Assembly (NCBI RefSeq): GCF_012726235.1 | Contig: NZ_JAASAH010000001.1 | Coordinates: 558,001-622,000 of the forward strand | Direction: 5' to 3' | Length of the DNA: 64,000 nt | DNA from: Streptomyces sp. HNM0574 | Lineage (GTDB): Bacteria > Actinomycetota > Actinomycetes > Streptomycetales > Streptomycetaceae | Part shown: positions 43,016-53,557 of the stretch, in pieces | Layout: every line of letters begins with the position of its first letter | Numbering within the stretch: position 1 is the first letter of the stretch | Translations under genes and position numbers: made by a program | Notes under the pieces: generated by a model | The model's input: the letters and a program-made list of their open reading frames with translations, nothing else | Databases searched by the model: none | What the model was told of the DNA's origin: nothing

Positions 43016-44176
43016 ATGGACTTCGCACCGACCGACGAACAGCGGATGATCGCCGACACCGTCGCCCGCTTCGTCACCACCGAACTCGACCCGCACGCCG
43101 ACGAGGTCGAACGCCTCGACGAGGTGCCGCCCGAACTCGCCGCCGCCATCCGGAAGAAGGCCCTCGACGCGGGCCTGTACGCGGCCAACATGCCCGAGGA
43201 GATCGGCGGCGGCGGACTCGACGCCGTCAGCATGACCCTCGTCGAACGCGAACTGGGCAAGACCTCCTTCGCGTTGCAGATGCTCGTCGCCCGCCCCAGC
43301 AACATCCTCCAGGCCTGCGAGGGCGAACAGCGCACCCGCTACCTGCTGCCCACCGTCCGCGGCGAACGGCACGACTGCCTCGCCATGACCGAGCCCGGCG
43401 CCGGCTCCGACATCCGCTCGATGCGGACCCGCGCCGTGCGGGACGGCGAGGACTACGTCCTCGACGGCACCAAACACTTCATCTCGCACGCCGACATGGC
43501 CGACTTCGCCGTCGTCTTCGCCGCCACCGGCACCGAGGACACCGCACGCGGCCCCCAGAACCTCATCACCGCCTTCCTCGTCGACCTCGACGCACCCGGC
43601 GTCACCGTCCGCCGCGGCTCGGGCTGCGTCTCCCACCGCGGCTACCACCAGTGCGAGATCGCCTTCACCGGCTGCCGCCTGCCCGCCCGCGCCCGGCTCG
43701 GCGAGGAAGGGCGCGGCTTCGAGCTGATGGGGGAGTGGCTGGGCGCCAGCAGGCTCCAGGTCGCGGCCACCAGCGTCGGCCGGGCCCGCCGCGTCCTCGA
43801 CCTCACCCTCCAATGGGCCGCCGAGCGGCGGCAGTTCGGGCAGCCCGTCGGCCGCTTCCAGGGCGTCGCCTTCCCCCTCGCCGACCTGGCCACCGAACTG
43901 GAGGCCGCCGAACTCCTCACCCTCCGCGCCGCCTGGAAACAGGACCGGGGCACCATGACCGACCGGGACGCGGCCATGGCCAAGCTGTACGCCTCCGAGG
44001 CCCTCGGCCGCATCACCGACCAGGCACTCCAGACCTTCGGCGGCATGGGCCTGATGGAGGAGCTCCCGATCGAGCGCTACTGGCGCGACGCCCGCGTCGA
44101 ACGCATCTGGGACGGCACCAGCGAGATCCAGCGGCACATCATCTCCCGCTCCCTGCTGCGCCCCCTGGGGTCCTGA
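43016..44176 (+). CDS. Acyl-CoA dehydrogenase
   Basis: 386 residues with the full ACAD fold. FAD-binding [13 protein letters not shown] lies at about residue 125. The catalytic-base region is near the C-terminus in [23 protein letters not shown]. The QTFGGMGLM segment is family typical. It introduces a trans-2 double bond into an acyl-CoA (for carnitine-type compounds, gamma-butyrobetainyl-CoA to crotonobetainyl-CoA). The ATG at 43016 is 10 bases after the thioesterase stop, preceded by GAGGAGA. The last stop overlaps the ligase ATG (TGATG). Confidence 0.9.
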   Translation: MDFAPTDEQRMIADTVARFVTTELDPHADEVERLDEVPPELAAAIRKKALDAGLYAANMPEEIGGGGLDAVSMTLVERELGKTSFALQMLVARPSNILQACEGEQRTRYLLPTVRGERHDCLAMTEPGAGSDIRSMRTRAVRDGEDYVLDGTKHFISHADMADFAVVFAATGTEDTARGPQNLITAFLVDLDAPGVTVRRGSGCVSHRGYHQCEIAFTGCRLPARARLGEEGRGFELMGEWLGASRLQVAATSVGRARRVLDLTLQWAAERRQFGQPVGRFQGVAFPLADLATELEAAELLTLRAAWKQDRGTMTDRDAAMAKLYASEALGRITDQALQTFGGMGLMEELPIERYWRDARVERIWDGTSEIQRHIISRSLLRPLGS

Positions 44177-46305
44177 TGGGCGGCCGCCTGGCACGCCTCC
44201 TCGCCCCCCGCCACATCGCCCTGTACGGCGGGGACGCGGCGGCCGAGGCCGTACGCCGCTGCCGCGACCTCGGCTACGACGGGCAACTCTGGCCCGTCAA
44301 CCCCCGCCGCGAGACCCTCGCCGGACTGCCCTGCCACCCCGGCACCGAAGCCCTGCCCGAACCGCCGGACGCCGCGTTCCTCGCCGTCCCCGCCGAGGCC
44401 AGCGTCGGCATCGTGCGGCAGCTGGCCGCGCGGGGCGCCGGCGGCGCCGTCTGCCACGCCGCCGGCTTCGCCGAGGAAGGGCCCTCCGGCGCCGACCGCG
44501 AGGCACGGCTGCGCGCGGCCGCCGACGGCATGCCCGTCATCGGTCCCAACTGCATCGGCGTCCTCAACTACCTGGACGGCACGGCACTCTGGGCCGACCA
44601 GCACGGCGGCACCCGCACCGAACGGGGCGTCGCCGTCGTCACACAGAGCGGCAACATCGGCCAGAACATCACCATGCAGCGCCGCTCCCTCCCGCTGGCC
44701 TGCGTGGTCACCGCGGGGAACGGCGCGGTGACCGGCGTCCCCGAGATCGTCGAAGCGCTGCTGGACGACCCGCGCGTCACCGCGATCGGCCTCCACCTGG
44801 AGGGCATCGCCGACGCGGCCGGCTTCGCCCGCGCCGCCCGCGCCGCACTCCGCCGCGGGGTGCCCGTCGTCGTCCTCAAGACCGGCACCTCAGAGCTCGG
44901 GGCGCGGGCCAACCTCAGCCACACCAGCTCCCTCGCCGGCTCCGACGTGCTGTGCGACGCGCTGTTCCGGGACACCGGCGCGGCACGGGTGCACGACGTG
45001 GCCACCTTCGTCGAGACGCTCAAACTGCTGCACGTCCACGGGCCCCTCGAACCGGCCGGCGGCAGGCGGGCCCGGATCGTCTCCGCGAGCTGCTCCGGCG
45101 GCGAGGCGGCACTCGTCGCCGACACCGCCGAACGGCACGGCGTCGACCTGCCGCCGCTGCCCGAGGAGACGGCGCGCCGGCTGCGCGGGGTGCTGGGCGA
45201 ACGGGTCCACCTGCACAACCCGCTCGACTACCAGACCGCCATCTGGGGCGACTTCGCCGCACAGCGCGCCTGCTTCGAGGCCCTGCTGTCCGCCCCCGGG
45301 CACGACATGCACCTCCTCCTGCTCGACCTGCCCCGCACCGACCGCTGCGCCGACGACGCCTGGACGACGACCCTCCGCGCCTTCGCCGCGGCCGGGGAGT
45401 CCACCGGCGCACCCGCCTGCGTCGTCAGCTCCCTGCCCGAGGGCGTCCCCGAGGACGCCGCCGGCCTGCTGCTCGCCGCGGGCATCGCCCCCATGCAGGG
45501 CATCGCCGACTGCCTCCGCGCCGTCGCCGCCGCCCACGCCACGGGCCGGGCCCGCGCCCGGCTCGACGGCACCCCCGCCCCGGGCCCGTCACCCCGGGCG
45601 ACGGGCCCGGGCCCCGCCGCCGGAACGCTCGACGAGGCCGCCGGGAAACGGGAGTTGGCGGCCGCCGGGGTGCCCGTCCCGGAGGGGCGCGTCGTCGGGC
45701 CGGGAACGGAGCGGGAGAACGGGGAAGCCGCCGCGCGGGCCGCGCGGGAGCTCGGGTTCCCCGTCGTCGTCAAGGCACTGTCGGCCGGGCTCGCGCACAA
45801 GAGCGACGCCGGGGGAGTGCGCCTCGGACTGGACGACGAGGGGGCCGTCCGGGAGGCGGTGGCGGCGATGTCCGGGCTCGCCGGCCGGTTCCTGGTCGAG
45901 CGCATGGTGCCCGGCGCCGTCGCCGAACTCCTCGTCGGCGCCCACCGGGACCCCGTCTTCGGGACCGCGCTCACCCTCGGCGCCGGCGGCGTCCTCGTCG
46001 AACTGGTCCGGGACACGGCGACGTTGCTGCTGCCCACGGGGCGGGAGCAGATCGCCGAGGCGCTGGAGTCGCTGCGCCTGTGGCCCGTGCTGCGCGGCTT
46101 CCGCGGCCGCCCGCCGGGCGACGTGGACGCCGTCGTCGACACCGTCCGGGCCGTCGCCGGCTACCTGGACACCCACCCGGAGGTGGCCGAACTCGACGTC
46201 AACCCGCTCCTCGTCCTCCCCGAGGGGCAGGGCGCCGTCGCGGCCGACGTCCTCCTCCGCGTGCACCCCGCACCCCCGCCACGACAAGGAGGCACCACCC
46301 CATGA
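44176..46305 (+). CDS. ADP-forming acyl-CoA synthetase (acetate-CoA ligase family), fused alpha-beta form
   Basis: 709 residues. The N-terminal CoA-binding and ligase-CoA domains (about 1-450) show [21 protein letters not shown] and the [10 protein letters not shown] segment. After a Pro/Gly linker, the ATP-grasp domain (about 490-700) has [23 protein letters not shown] and ELDVNPLLV. It activates a carboxylic acid with CoA and ATP, releasing ADP. In this operon the substrate is likely the same acid whose CoA ester the neighbours use. It starts inside the ACAD stop codon, so translation is coupled. Confidence 0.88.
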   Translation: MGGRLARLLAPRHIALYGGDAAAEAVRRCRDLGYDGQLWPVNPRRETLAGLPCHPGTEALPEPPDAAFLAVPAEASVGIVRQLAARGAGGAVCHAAGFAEEGPSGADREARLRAAADGMPVIGPNCIGVLNYLDGTALWADQHGGTRTERGVAVVTQSGNIGQNITMQRRSLPLACVVTAGNGAVTGVPEIVEALLDDPRVTAIGLHLEGIADAAGFARAARAALRRGVPVVVLKTGTSELGARANLSHTSSLAGSDVLCDALFRDTGAARVHDVATFVETLKLLHVHGPLEPAGGRRARIVSASCSGGEAALVADTAERHGVDLPPLPEETARRLRGVLGERVHLHNPLDYQTAIWGDFAAQRACFEALLSAPGHDMHLLLLDLPRTDRCADDAWTTTLRAFAAAGESTGAPACVVSSLPEGVPEDAAGLLLAAGIAPMQGIADCLRAVAAAHATGRARARLDGTPAPGPSPRATGPGPAAGTLDEAAGKRELAAAGVPVPEGRVVGPGTERENGEAAARAARELGFPVVVKALSAGLAHKSDAGGVRLGLDDEGAVREAVAAMSGLAGRFLVERMVPGAVAELLVGAHRDPVFGTALTLGAGGVLVELVRDTATLLLPTGREQIAEALESLRLWPVLRGFRGRPPGDVDAVVDTVRAVAGYLDTHPEVAELDVNPLLVLPEGQGAVAADVLLRVHPAPPPRQGGTTP

Positions 46306-47129
46306 ACGCACCGGCACACAGCGGCACTCGCCCGCCCGCGGAGGCCGTCCGGCGGGAGGTGCGGGACGGCGTCCTCGTCCTCACCCTGGACCGGCCGAAG
46401 GCCAACGCCGTCGACTCCGCCACCAGCCACGCCCTCTACGAGGCGCTCCGCGCCTTCCGGGACGACGAGACGCTGCGCGTCGCCGTGCTCACCGGCGCCG
46501 GTGACCGGTTCTTCTCCGCCGGCTGGGACCTGCGGGCCGCGGCCGCCGGCGAGGCCATCGACGCCGACCACGGCCCCGGCGGCTTCGCCGGACTGACCGA
46601 GTTCTTCGCCCTCGACAAGCCCGTCGTCGCGGCCGTGAACGGGCTCGCCTTCGGCGGCGGCTTCGAACTCGCCCTCGCAGCCGACCTGATCGTGGCCGAC
46701 GCGCACGCCGAGTTCGCGCTGCCCGAGGTCGGCATCGGCATGATCCCCGACTCCGGCGGCGTCCTGCGCCTCCCGCACCGCCTGCCCCGCGCCGTGGCCA
46801 CCGAACTGCTGCTCACCGGGCGGCGGATGGGCGCGGCCGAGGCCGCCCGGTGGGGGCTGGTCAACCGGGTCGCCGAGCCGGGGCCCGGCACGCCGGCGCT
46901 GGACGCGGCCGTCGCGCTCGGGCGGGAGATCGCCGCCGGGGCGCCGCTGGCGGTCGCCGCCGTCAAGGAAGTCCTGCGCGAGACCGGACAGTTGGGCGTC
47001 GCCGAGGGGTACGCGCGGCTCCGCTCCGGCGAGCTGCCCCGCTACACCGCGATGCTGACGTCCGCCGACGCGGCGGAGGGCCCCCGCGCCTTCGCCGAGA
47101 AACGCACCCCGCGCTGGACCGGCAGCTGA
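46302..47129 (+). CDS. Enoyl-CoA hydratase/isomerase, carnitinyl-CoA dehydratase-like
   Basis: 275 residues of the crotonase family. The oxyanion-hole segments [13 protein letters not shown] and [20 protein letters not shown], and the active-site [17 protein letters not shown], are present. The C-terminus FAEKRTPRW is typical for CaiD. CaiD hydrates crotonobetainyl-CoA to carnitinyl-CoA. The ATG at 46302 overlaps the ligase stop (ATGA) and follows AAGGAGG. It closes the operon; the assignment to carnitine-like substrates rests on the combination with the thioesterase and dehydrogenase. Confidence 0.82.
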   Translation: MNAPAHSGTRPPAEAVRREVRDGVLVLTLDRPKANAVDSATSHALYEALRAFRDDETLRVAVLTGAGDRFFSAGWDLRAAAAGEAIDADHGPGGFAGLTEFFALDKPVVAAVNGLAFGGGFELALAADLIVADAHAEFALPEVGIGMIPDSGGVLRLPHRLPRAVATELLLTGRRMGAAEAARWGLVNRVAEPGPGTPALDAAVALGREIAAGAPLAVAAVKEVLRETGQLGVAEGYARLRSGELPRYTAMLTSADAAEGPRAFAEKRTPRWTGS

Positions 47130-47343
47130 GCCGCCGGCCCGCTGCGCGCGGTGCCGAGGCCCCGCCGCGCACGCGCCGTGGGCCCGCCGTCACCCGCTGC
47201 CGCGCGCGGGGCCCGCCGTACCGGACGGCCGGGGCCCGCCGCGGAGTCCTCGCAGGTCGGGACAACTACCGCGGGGGAACGAATGGGAGCACAATGATGA
47301 CGCAGGGATATGCGGACATGTCCTACCAAGGAGGCGAAAACGC

Positions 47344-47802
47344 ATGTCCGAGGTTTCTCACCACAGAGGAGATCTCGCCGGACACCCTGACGTGTCCGAG
47401 ATGCGAGTCCGTCACGAACGCATTCTCGGTGGGCGGGAAGTGTCGCTCATCGAAGCACCGGTGTTCCTCGTCGGCCTGTACTGCGCCGTCTCCCCCTGGG
47501 TCGTGCACTTCACCGGAAGCCAGCCGCCGCTGGTGGCGCACAACCTGGTCGTCGGCGCCGCCCTCGCCCTCCTGGCGCTGGGCTTCACGATCGCCCCCGA
47601 GCGCATGGGCGGTCTCAGCTGGGCCATGAGCGCCGTGGGCGTGTGGATGGTGCTGTCGGCGTGGATCGTCGGCACCAGCCCCGACGCCGGTGTGCTCTGG
47701 AACAACATCGTCATCGGCGGTGTCGCCTTCTGCCTGGGCATCGCCTGCGCCGTGGCAGCACGACGCGGCAGTCGCCCGGCCGCCGGCGGCACCACCGACT
47801 GA
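47344..47802 (+). CDS. SPW-repeat membrane protein
   Basis: 152 residues with four membrane helices in two repeats. Each repeat starts with a Pro-Trp or Ala-Trp signature: VSPWVVHF (about residue 50) and LSAWIVGTS (about residue 105). The function of SPW-repeat proteins is unknown; they are common in actinobacteria and often stress-induced. The first 35 residues are polar and cytoplasmic. The ATG at 47344 follows GGAGG at 9 nt. It is a single gene with a 214-base upstream gap and a terminator shared with the converging ferric permease. Confidence 0.85.
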   Translation: MSEVSHHRGDLAGHPDVSEMRVRHERILGGREVSLIEAPVFLVGLYCAVSPWVVHFTGSQPPLVAHNLVVGAALALLALGFTIAPERMGGLSWAMSAVGVWMVLSAWIVGTSPDAGVLWNNIVIGGVAFCLGIACAVAARRGSRPAAGGTTD

Positions 47803-47851
47803 ACCGGCAGGGCACCAACCCCACTCGACGGGAAGGGGCGGACAGCACACC

Positions 47852-47895
47852 GTGGTCCCCCGGCCCTCCCGCATGACGGAGGACCGGGGGACCAC
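47852..47895. terminator. Bidirectional terminator
   Basis: GTGGTCCCCCGG pairs with CCGGGGGACCAC, extended inside by CCCTCC/GGAGGA, between the converging SPW gene and the siderophore permease gene. Confidence 0.8.
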
Positions 47896-47904
47896 GTGCG
47901 CGCG

Positions 47905-49971
47905 TCAGCGCCGGCTGCGGACGAGCAGGTACAGGAAGTACGGCGTACCGAGCACCGCCGTCATCAGCCCCGCGCCGAGCTGGGCCGGCGCGATCACCGT
48001 CCGGCCCACCAGGTCCGCCGCGCACACCAGGCACGCCCCGAGCAGCACCGCCACCGGCACCACCCGGGCGTGCTGCCGCCCCACCAGGGCACGGGCCGCG
48101 TGCGGCGCGACCAGCCCCACGAAACCGATCGTCCCCGCGGCCGCCACGGCCGCCGCGCTCAGCAGCACACTCAGCGCCAGCAGACCCAGCCGGCCCCGCG
48201 CCAGACGCAGCCCGAGCAGCCGGGGCGTGTCCTCGTCCAGCGACACCAGATCCAGCTCGGTGCGCCGCGCGAACGCGACGAGCACCCCCACCGCGAGGAC
48301 CAGCGCCAGCGGCACCGCGTCCGGCAGCGTGCGCCCGTAGGTGGAACCCGAGAGCCAGGTCAGCGCCTTCGTCGCGTTGAACGGGTCGGTGAGCAGGATC
48401 AGCAGACTGATCAGCGCCGCCGCGCCGCTGGCCACCCCGAAGCCGACCAGCACCAGCCGGTTCTGCCGGAACCCGCCCCGCGCCGCCAGCCCGAACACCA
48501 GCAGCGCACTCAGCGCGGCCCCCGCGAACGCCGCGCCCGCCAGGCTCCACGAACCGGCCAGCGGCACCGTCGTCACCAGGAACACGGCACCCAGCGCCGC
48601 ACCGCTGGAGACGCCCAGAATGCCCGGCTCCGCCAGCGGGTTGCGCGTCACGGCCTGCACCAGCGTCCCCGCCAGCGCCAGCGCAGCCCCCGCGAGGAGC
48701 GCCGCCAGCACCCGCGGCACCCGGGTGTCCAGGACGAAGCCGACGCTCCGACCCGCCCTGCCCTGCGCCCAGTTGGCCACATCGCCCAGCAGCAGCTTGG
48801 CGTCCCCGAGCAGCAGCGCGGCCACCGTCACCCCGGCCAGCACCACCACCAGCACAGCCAGCGTCCACAGGAACGCGGCCCGGCTCCGGATGCGCAGCCG
48901 GTCGACGGGCGCAGGACCCGCGGTGTCCCGTACCCGGACGGCCATCACCACCAGGAACACCGCCCCGACGAGGCTGGTGACCACACCCGTCGGCACCGCC
49001 ACCGCCACATCGGCCGGGACCAGCGCACGCAGCAGCACGTCCGAACCGAGCACCAGCGCCGCACCGGTGAGCCCCGCCAGCGGCAGACCGCGCCGGGCCC
49101 GGCCCAGGGCGCGGAACCGCCGGGCCAGGCCCCGCGCCAGCGCGGGCGCGCACAGCCCCACGAAACCGACCGGTCCGGCCACCGTGACCGCGGCCGCCGA
49201 CAGCAGCGCCGCGAGCACGACCGCCGTGACCCGCGTCGCCGCGACCGGTACGCCGAGGCCGCGCGCCGCGTCGTCGCCGAGCGCCAGCGCGTCGATCCGC
49301 CGTGCCAGGAGCAGCAGCCCGAGCAGGCAGACCGCGCCGAGCGGCGCCATCCACGCCACCGACGCGAACCCGTTCTGCGCGATGCTGCCCTGGTTCCAGG
49401 CGTACACGCCCTCCGTCTCGTGCGGGAACAGCAGCAGCAGCCCCTGCGTGACGGCGGTGAGCCCGAGCGCGAGCGCGCTCCCCGCCAGCACCAGCCGGAC
49501 CGTCCCCGCCCCGGGCCCGGACAGCCCGAGTACGACGGCCGCCGCCGCGAGCCCGCCCACGAACGCCACACCCGAGGCGGCGAACAGCGGAAGCGTCAGC
49601 CCCGTGGCGGCGACCACGCCCAGCGCCAGGTACGAACCCGCGTTCACGGCAAGGGTGTCGGGCGAGGCGAGAACGTTCCGGCTGACCGCCTGCAACGCCG
49701 CGCCCGCCGTACCGAGCGCGGCACCGACGAACAGCCCGGCCGCCATCCGCGGCAGCCGGGAGGCGACGACGACGGACGCGTCGCCCGGAGCGGCCCCGCC
49801 GGTGAGCGCCTTCCAGACCTCCGGCGCGCCGACGGCGGCCGTGCCCTGGGTGAGGTCGACGACGGCGAGGACGGCGACCAGCAGGGCCACCGCGGCCGTC
49901 ACCGCGGCCGCGCCCGCGCGGGACGTGACCGACGGCGGACGGGCGGCGGCCGGAGTCGCGGTGGCGGTCAT
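47905..49971 (-). CDS. Fused FecCD-type ferric-siderophore ABC permease (two modules)
   Basis: 688 residues: two tandem permease modules of about 330 residues, each with about ten helices. The split lies near residue 345 (VDRLRIRSRAAFLWTL). Each half carries the FecCD cytoplasmic loop G-x-x-x-x-x-LGA, as in GTIGFVGLVAPHAAR and GPVGFVGLCAPALAR. A fused permease is the FhuB arrangement. It imports ferric hydroxamate-type or similar siderophores. It starts 4 bases after the binding-protein stop and is the last gene of the operon. Confidence 0.92.
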   Translation of the reverse strand: MTATATPAAARPPSVTSRAGAAAVTAAVALLVAVLAVVDLTQGTAAVGAPEVWKALTGGAAPGDASVVVASRLPRMAAGLFVGAALGTAGAALQAVSRNVLASPDTLAVNAGSYLALGVVAATGLTLPLFAASGVAFVGGLAAAAVVLGLSGPGAGTVRLVLAGSALALGLTAVTQGLLLLFPHETEGVYAWNQGSIAQNGFASVAWMAPLGAVCLLGLLLLARRIDALALGDDAARGLGVPVAATRVTAVVLAALLSAAAVTVAGPVGFVGLCAPALARGLARRFRALGRARRGLPLAGLTGAALVLGSDVLLRALVPADVAVAVPTGVVTSLVGAVFLVVMAVRVRDTAGPAPVDRLRIRSRAAFLWTLAVLVVVLAGVTVAALLLGDAKLLLGDVANWAQGRAGRSVGFVLDTRVPRVLAALLAGAALALAGTLVQAVTRNPLAEPGILGVSSGAALGAVFLVTTVPLAGSWSLAGAAFAGAALSALLVFGLAARGGFRQNRLVLVGFGVASGAAALISLLILLTDPFNATKALTWLSGSTYGRTLPDAVPLALVLAVGVLVAFARRTELDLVSLDEDTPRLLGLRLARGRLGLLALSVLLSAAAVAAAGTIGFVGLVAPHAARALVGRQHARVVPVAVLLGACLVCAADLVGRTVIAPAQLGAGLMTAVLGTPYFLYLLVRSRR

Positions 49972-49975
49972 GGAG

Positions 49976-50965
49976 TTACTTCGTCCCGGCCAGTTCGGCG
50001 ACGACCGCGTCGACGTACTGGATCATCGACTCGGGGCCGCCGAACATCCAGATGCCGTCGGGCAGCCGGTGCACATTGCCCTTCTTCACGAACGGCAGCG
50101 AGGTCCACACCTTGTCCTCGGCCAGCGGGCCGGTGAACGGGGTGGCGCTCTTCTGCTCGTCGTTGCCGATGTAGGCGAAGTGGACGTCCTCGTCGAGCCC
50201 GGTGAGGCCCTCGACGTCGGTGGAGCCGAGGCCGTAGACCTTGTCGCCCTTGACGTGCCAGGCGTTGCGCAGGCCCAGCTTCTCGTTGACGCCGCCGATC
50301 AGGGAGCCCTCGGTGAACGGCCGGATCGTGACCTTCCCGGAGGCGGAGTAGCCGTCCGCGAAGGCGTACTCGGTGCCGTCGCGGTCCGCCTCGGCGAGCG
50401 CCTTGCGGCCGTCGGCCAGCTTCGACTCGAAGCGCTTGGTCAGCTTCTCGGCCCGGTCGGTGGTGCCGGTGGCCTCGGCGACGAGGTCCAGGTTCTTCGT
50501 CATCCGCCCGACCGGGTCGGCCGCGTCGGCGGTCTTCAGCGTCAGCACCGGGGCCACCTTGCGCAGTTGCTTCACGGCGGAGGGGGAGAGGTCGGTGGTG
50601 GCGACGACCAGATCGGGCTTCAGCGAGGCGACGGTCTCCACGCTCGGCTCGCCGCGGGTGCCGATGTCCTCGGGCTCGTTCTTCAGCGGCGCCGCGGTGT
50701 CCCAGGTCTTGTAGCCCTTGACGTCGGCGACCCCGGCGGGCTCGACGCCCAGCGAGACGAGGTTCTCCACGACGTTCCACTCGGTGCCGACGACCTTCTC
50801 GGCGGGGGCGTCGAGCTTCACCTTCTTGCCGGTGGCGTCGGTGAGGGTGACGGGCCCGCCGGCCGCCTTCTTCCCCTCGTCGGCGGCGGGTTCGGTCGTT
50901 CCGCAGGAGGTCAGGGTGAGGGCCGCTGCGGTCGCGGCGGCGAGGGATATCAGCAGACGTCTCAT
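49976..50965 (-). CDS. Iron-siderophore substrate-binding lipoprotein
   Basis: 329 residues. The lipobox LTLTSC places the anchor at Cys21. The class III periplasmic-binding (TroA/FhuD-like) fold is indicated by PAEKVVGTEWNVVENLVSLGVEPAGVAD and GEPSVETVASLKPDLVVATTD. It captures ferric siderophores outside the cell. The ATG at 50965 overlaps the ATPase stop (ATGA). The operon order ATPase, binding protein, permease is unusual, as the binding protein more often comes first. Confidence 0.93.
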   Translation of the reverse strand: MRRLLISLAAATAAALTLTSCGTTEPAADEGKKAAGGPVTLTDATGKKVKLDAPAEKVVGTEWNVVENLVSLGVEPAGVADVKGYKTWDTAAPLKNEPEDIGTRGEPSVETVASLKPDLVVATTDLSPSAVKQLRKVAPVLTLKTADAADPVGRMTKNLDLVAEATGTTDRAEKLTKRFESKLADGRKALAEADRDGTEYAFADGYSASGKVTIRPFTEGSLIGGVNEKLGLRNAWHVKGDKVYGLGSTDVEGLTGLDEDVHFAYIGNDEQKSATPFTGPLAEDKVWTSLPFVKKGNVHRLPDGIWMFGGPESMIQYVDAVVAELAGTK

Positions 50966-51822
50966 GGGGTGGTACTGAGCCTTTCGCTTCGGCTGTGGTG
51001 ACGGCCCACCGCGCGGGTGCGCGGCCGGCCGGTGTGGGGGTCGGTGTCGACCTCGACGCGGATGCCGTACGCCGCGGTCAGCCGCTCGGCGGTGAGGACG
51101 TCCTCGGGGAGGCCGTCGGCGACGATCCGCCCGTCGTGGAGCAGGGCGATCCGGTCGGCGACGGCGGCCGCCTGGTCGAGGTCGTGCAGGACGGCGCCGA
51201 CGGCGATGCCGTGGTCGTCCGCCAAGTCACGGATCAGGTCGAGGAGTTCGACCTGGTAGCGCAGGTCGAGATAGGTGGTCGGCTCGTCCAGGAGCAGTAC
51301 GCCGGTCTCCTGTGCGAGGCATCCGGCGAGCCAGACCCGCTGCAGCTGCCCGCCGGAGAGGTGCTCGACGCCGCGTCCGGCGAGCCCGGTGACGCCCGTC
51401 AGCGCCAGCGCGCGGTCCACCGCTTCCCGGGCGCGCGGATCGGCCCGGCCCCAGCGGCCCCGGTACGGGTAGCGGCCGAACTCGACGACGTCCCGCACGG
51501 TGAGCCCGCCGGGCACGGCCCGGCCCTGGGTCAGCAGGGCGACCCGGCGGGAGAACTCCCGCGCGCTCAGCGCGAGTCCGTCGGTGTCCTCGTCGACGAG
51601 CAGGGTGGCGGCCCTGGGGCGCTGGAGCCGTGCCAGCGTGCGCAGCAGCGTCGACTTGCCGCTGCCGTTCGGGCCGACCAGGACGGTCACCTCGCGGGGG
51701 CGGAGCGTCAACGCCGCGCCGTGCACGACGTCGACACCGTCGTAGGCGACGGTGACGCCCGTGGCCCGCAGTTCATGGCCGCGGGGGCGGCCGGGCGGGG
51801 GAGTCTCTTCACCGGGATTCAC
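50962..51822 (-). CDS. Ferric-siderophore ABC transporter ATPase (FepC/FecE type)
   Basis: 286 residues. Walker A is GPNGSGKS, the signature is LSGGQLQRV, Walker B is VLLLDEPTTYLD, and the H-loop is in AVLHDLDQA. It powers the ferric-siderophore permease. The likely GTG at 51822 has no ribosome site and lies only 6 bases after a perfect iron box (51829-51845), so the mRNA may be leaderless. The first gene of the operon therefore sits directly under DmdR/IdeR-type iron control. Confidence 0.92.
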   Translation of the reverse strand: MNPGEETPPPGRPRGHELRATGVTVAYDGVDVVHGAALTLRPREVTVLVGPNGSGKSTLLRTLARLQRPRAATLLVDEDTDGLALSAREFSRRVALLTQGRAVPGGLTVRDVVEFGRYPYRGRWGRADPRAREAVDRALALTGVTGLAGRGVEHLSGGQLQRVWLAGCLAQETGVLLLDEPTTYLDLRYQVELLDLIRDLADDHGIAVGAVLHDLDQAAAVADRIALLHDGRIVADGLPEDVLTAERLTAAYGIRVEVDTDPHTGRPRTRAVGRHHSRSERLSTTP

Positions 51823-51828
51823 GCGGAG

Positions 51829-51845
51829 AAGGTTAGCCTAACCTT
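51829..51845. promoter_or_regulatory. Iron box (DmdR/IdeR operator)
   Basis: AAGGTTAGCCTAACCTT is a perfect palindrome around a central base and matches the TTAGGTTAGGCTAACCTAA-type consensus. It sits at the 5' end of the siderophore operon. Confidence 0.9.
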
Positions 51846-51881
51846 ACTCACCCCTTCCGGTGGGGGTCCGCCCGCGCACAG

Positions 51882-51915
51882 CGAGAGGGGCGCCCCGTAC
51901 GGGACGCCCCTCTCG
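51882..51915 (-). terminator. Hairpin terminator downstream of the NCS1 permease gene
   Basis: CGAGAGGGGCG and CGCCCCTCTCG form a long stem around CCCGTACGGG. It lies about 120 bases past the leftward permease stop and insulates the siderophore operon. Confidence 0.65.
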
Positions 51916-52033
51916 GAACTCGTATGCGGTTGTGCCCCGACAGGGGCGCGGGGAACTGCGCGACAAGCCACGGAGCACGCGCGGCCGACGACGCACGGAC
52001 AGGGGTACCGGCGAACCGGAGACCCCCGCGCCG

Positions 52034-53557
52034 CTACTTGGAGACGGCCCGCACCGGCTCCTCCGTGTCCTTGGCGAGCCCGCCGGGCTCCCCGTTCTCC
52101 CGCGGAGCCGGCAGCACCGCGTACAGCACGGCGGCGATGACGATCGTCGCCGCCCAGCCCAGCCCGTGCTTGCCCGGCCAGGTGTCGGCCAGCGGCCCGG
52201 TGAACCACTCCACCTTCGTCAGGCACAGGCCGACGGCCAGGGCCACCGCCCACGCGGTCATCGCCTGCCAGCAGAAGCCGCCCTTGTACCAGTAGCGGCT
52301 GCGCGGGGAGGTGTCCATCAGCGCCTCGGTGTCGTACCGGACGGGGCGGCGGTAGCGGCGCAGCATGTCGATGCCGTACACGCCGATCCACGCGGAGAAG
52401 GAGACCGCGAGCAGCGTCAGGAAGGTGATGAACTGGCTGATGAAGCTGGTCGCCACCAGCATCATGAACAGTCCGCCGACGAGGCTGATGACGGCGTTGA
52501 CGCTCACCGCCAGCGGCCGCGGCAGCTTCACGCCCATGGTCTGCGCGGTGAACCCGGCCGAGTACATGGACAGGCTGTTGATCAGCAGCATCCCGACGAC
52601 GGCCGTGATCAGGTACGGCACGGCCAGCCACGCGGGCAGCACGTCACCGAGGAAGGCGACCGGGTCGCTCGCCTTGGCGAGGTCCGGCGTACGGGAGGCC
52701 ATCACGGCGCCCATCAGCACCATCGGAGCCATGACCAGACCGGCACCGGAGACGGTCGCGCCGACGATCTTCCGGCCCTGGATCGCGTGCGGGAAGTAGC
52801 GCACGAAGTCGGGGCCCGAGGGCACCCAGCTGATGCCGCCCGCCGCGATCGTGCCGACACCGGCGATCATCATGGCCGTCGAACCGGCGGGCTGCGAGAA
52901 GATCTCGCCCCAGTCCATCGACACCACCAGGTACGCCAGCACCATCACGCTGAAGACACCGAAGACGTACGTGGCCCACTTGTTGCAGACGTTCAGCACC
53001 TTGCGGCCCATGCCGCTCACGAAGAACGTGACCGCGACGAAGAGCAGCAGCGTCACACCGCTGAGGACCTTGCCCGCCTCGATGCCGAAGAGCAGACGCA
53101 TCACCGTCAGCAGCGCGTACGCACCGGTGACGGCGTTGATCGTCTCCCAGCCGAAGCGGGCGACCCACAGGATCATGCCGGGGAAGTAGTTGCCCCGGAC
53201 GCCGAACGTCGCGCGGGACAGCAGCAGGCCGGGGGCGCCGCCCCACTTGCCCGTCACCGACAGCACGCCGCACATGCCGAAGGACACGGCGGCGGCGATC
53301 ACCGCGACGACGACGACCTGCCAGAAGTTCAGCGAGTTGAAGACCACGAGCGAGGCGCCCATGGTCAGCAGCAGCACGCTGATGTTCGCGGCGACATAGG
53401 TGGGGAACAGCTCACGCACCCGGCCGTGCCGCTCGGCATCGGGAACCGGCTCGATACCCCGCGTCTCGACCGCGCTGGACGCCGCGGCGTCCTCACGTGA
53501 TGCGTCGGTACCTGATGCCGCGGCGGGCGGCGTTGCGGGAGGCGAAGTTTCGGCCAA
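52034..53557 (-). CDS. NCS1-family purine/cytosine permease
   Basis: 507 residues with twelve predicted helices. Typical NCS1 segments are RATFGVRGNYFPGMILWVARFGWETINAVTG and DFVRYFPHAIQG. It imports a nucleobase or related compound by cation symport. The start is TTG at 53557, chosen because GGAG lies 7 nt upstream and no ATG or GTG fits; the long polar N-terminus (about 45 residues, Ala/Ser/Glu-rich) is ordinary for the family. Downstream is a hairpin. It stands alone, next to but not in the operon with the racemase/transporter pair. Confidence 0.88.
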   Translation of the reverse strand: MAETSPPATPPAAASGTDASREDAAASSAVETRGIEPVPDAERHGRVRELFPTYVAANISVLLLTMGASLVVFNSLNFWQVVVVAVIAAAVSFGMCGVLSVTGKWGGAPGLLLSRATFGVRGNYFPGMILWVARFGWETINAVTGAYALLTVMRLLFGIEAGKVLSGVTLLLFVAVTFFVSGMGRKVLNVCNKWATYVFGVFSVMVLAYLVVSMDWGEIFSQPAGSTAMMIAGVGTIAAGGISWVPSGPDFVRYFPHAIQGRKIVGATVSGAGLVMAPMVLMGAVMASRTPDLAKASDPVAFLGDVLPAWLAVPYLITAVVGMLLINSLSMYSAGFTAQTMGVKLPRPLAVSVNAVISLVGGLFMMLVATSFISQFITFLTLLAVSFSAWIGVYGIDMLRRYRRPVRYDTEALMDTSPRSRYWYKGGFCWQAMTAWAVALAVGLCLTKVEWFTGPLADTWPGKHGLGWAATIVIAAVLYAVLPAPRENGEPGGLAKDTEEPVRAVSK

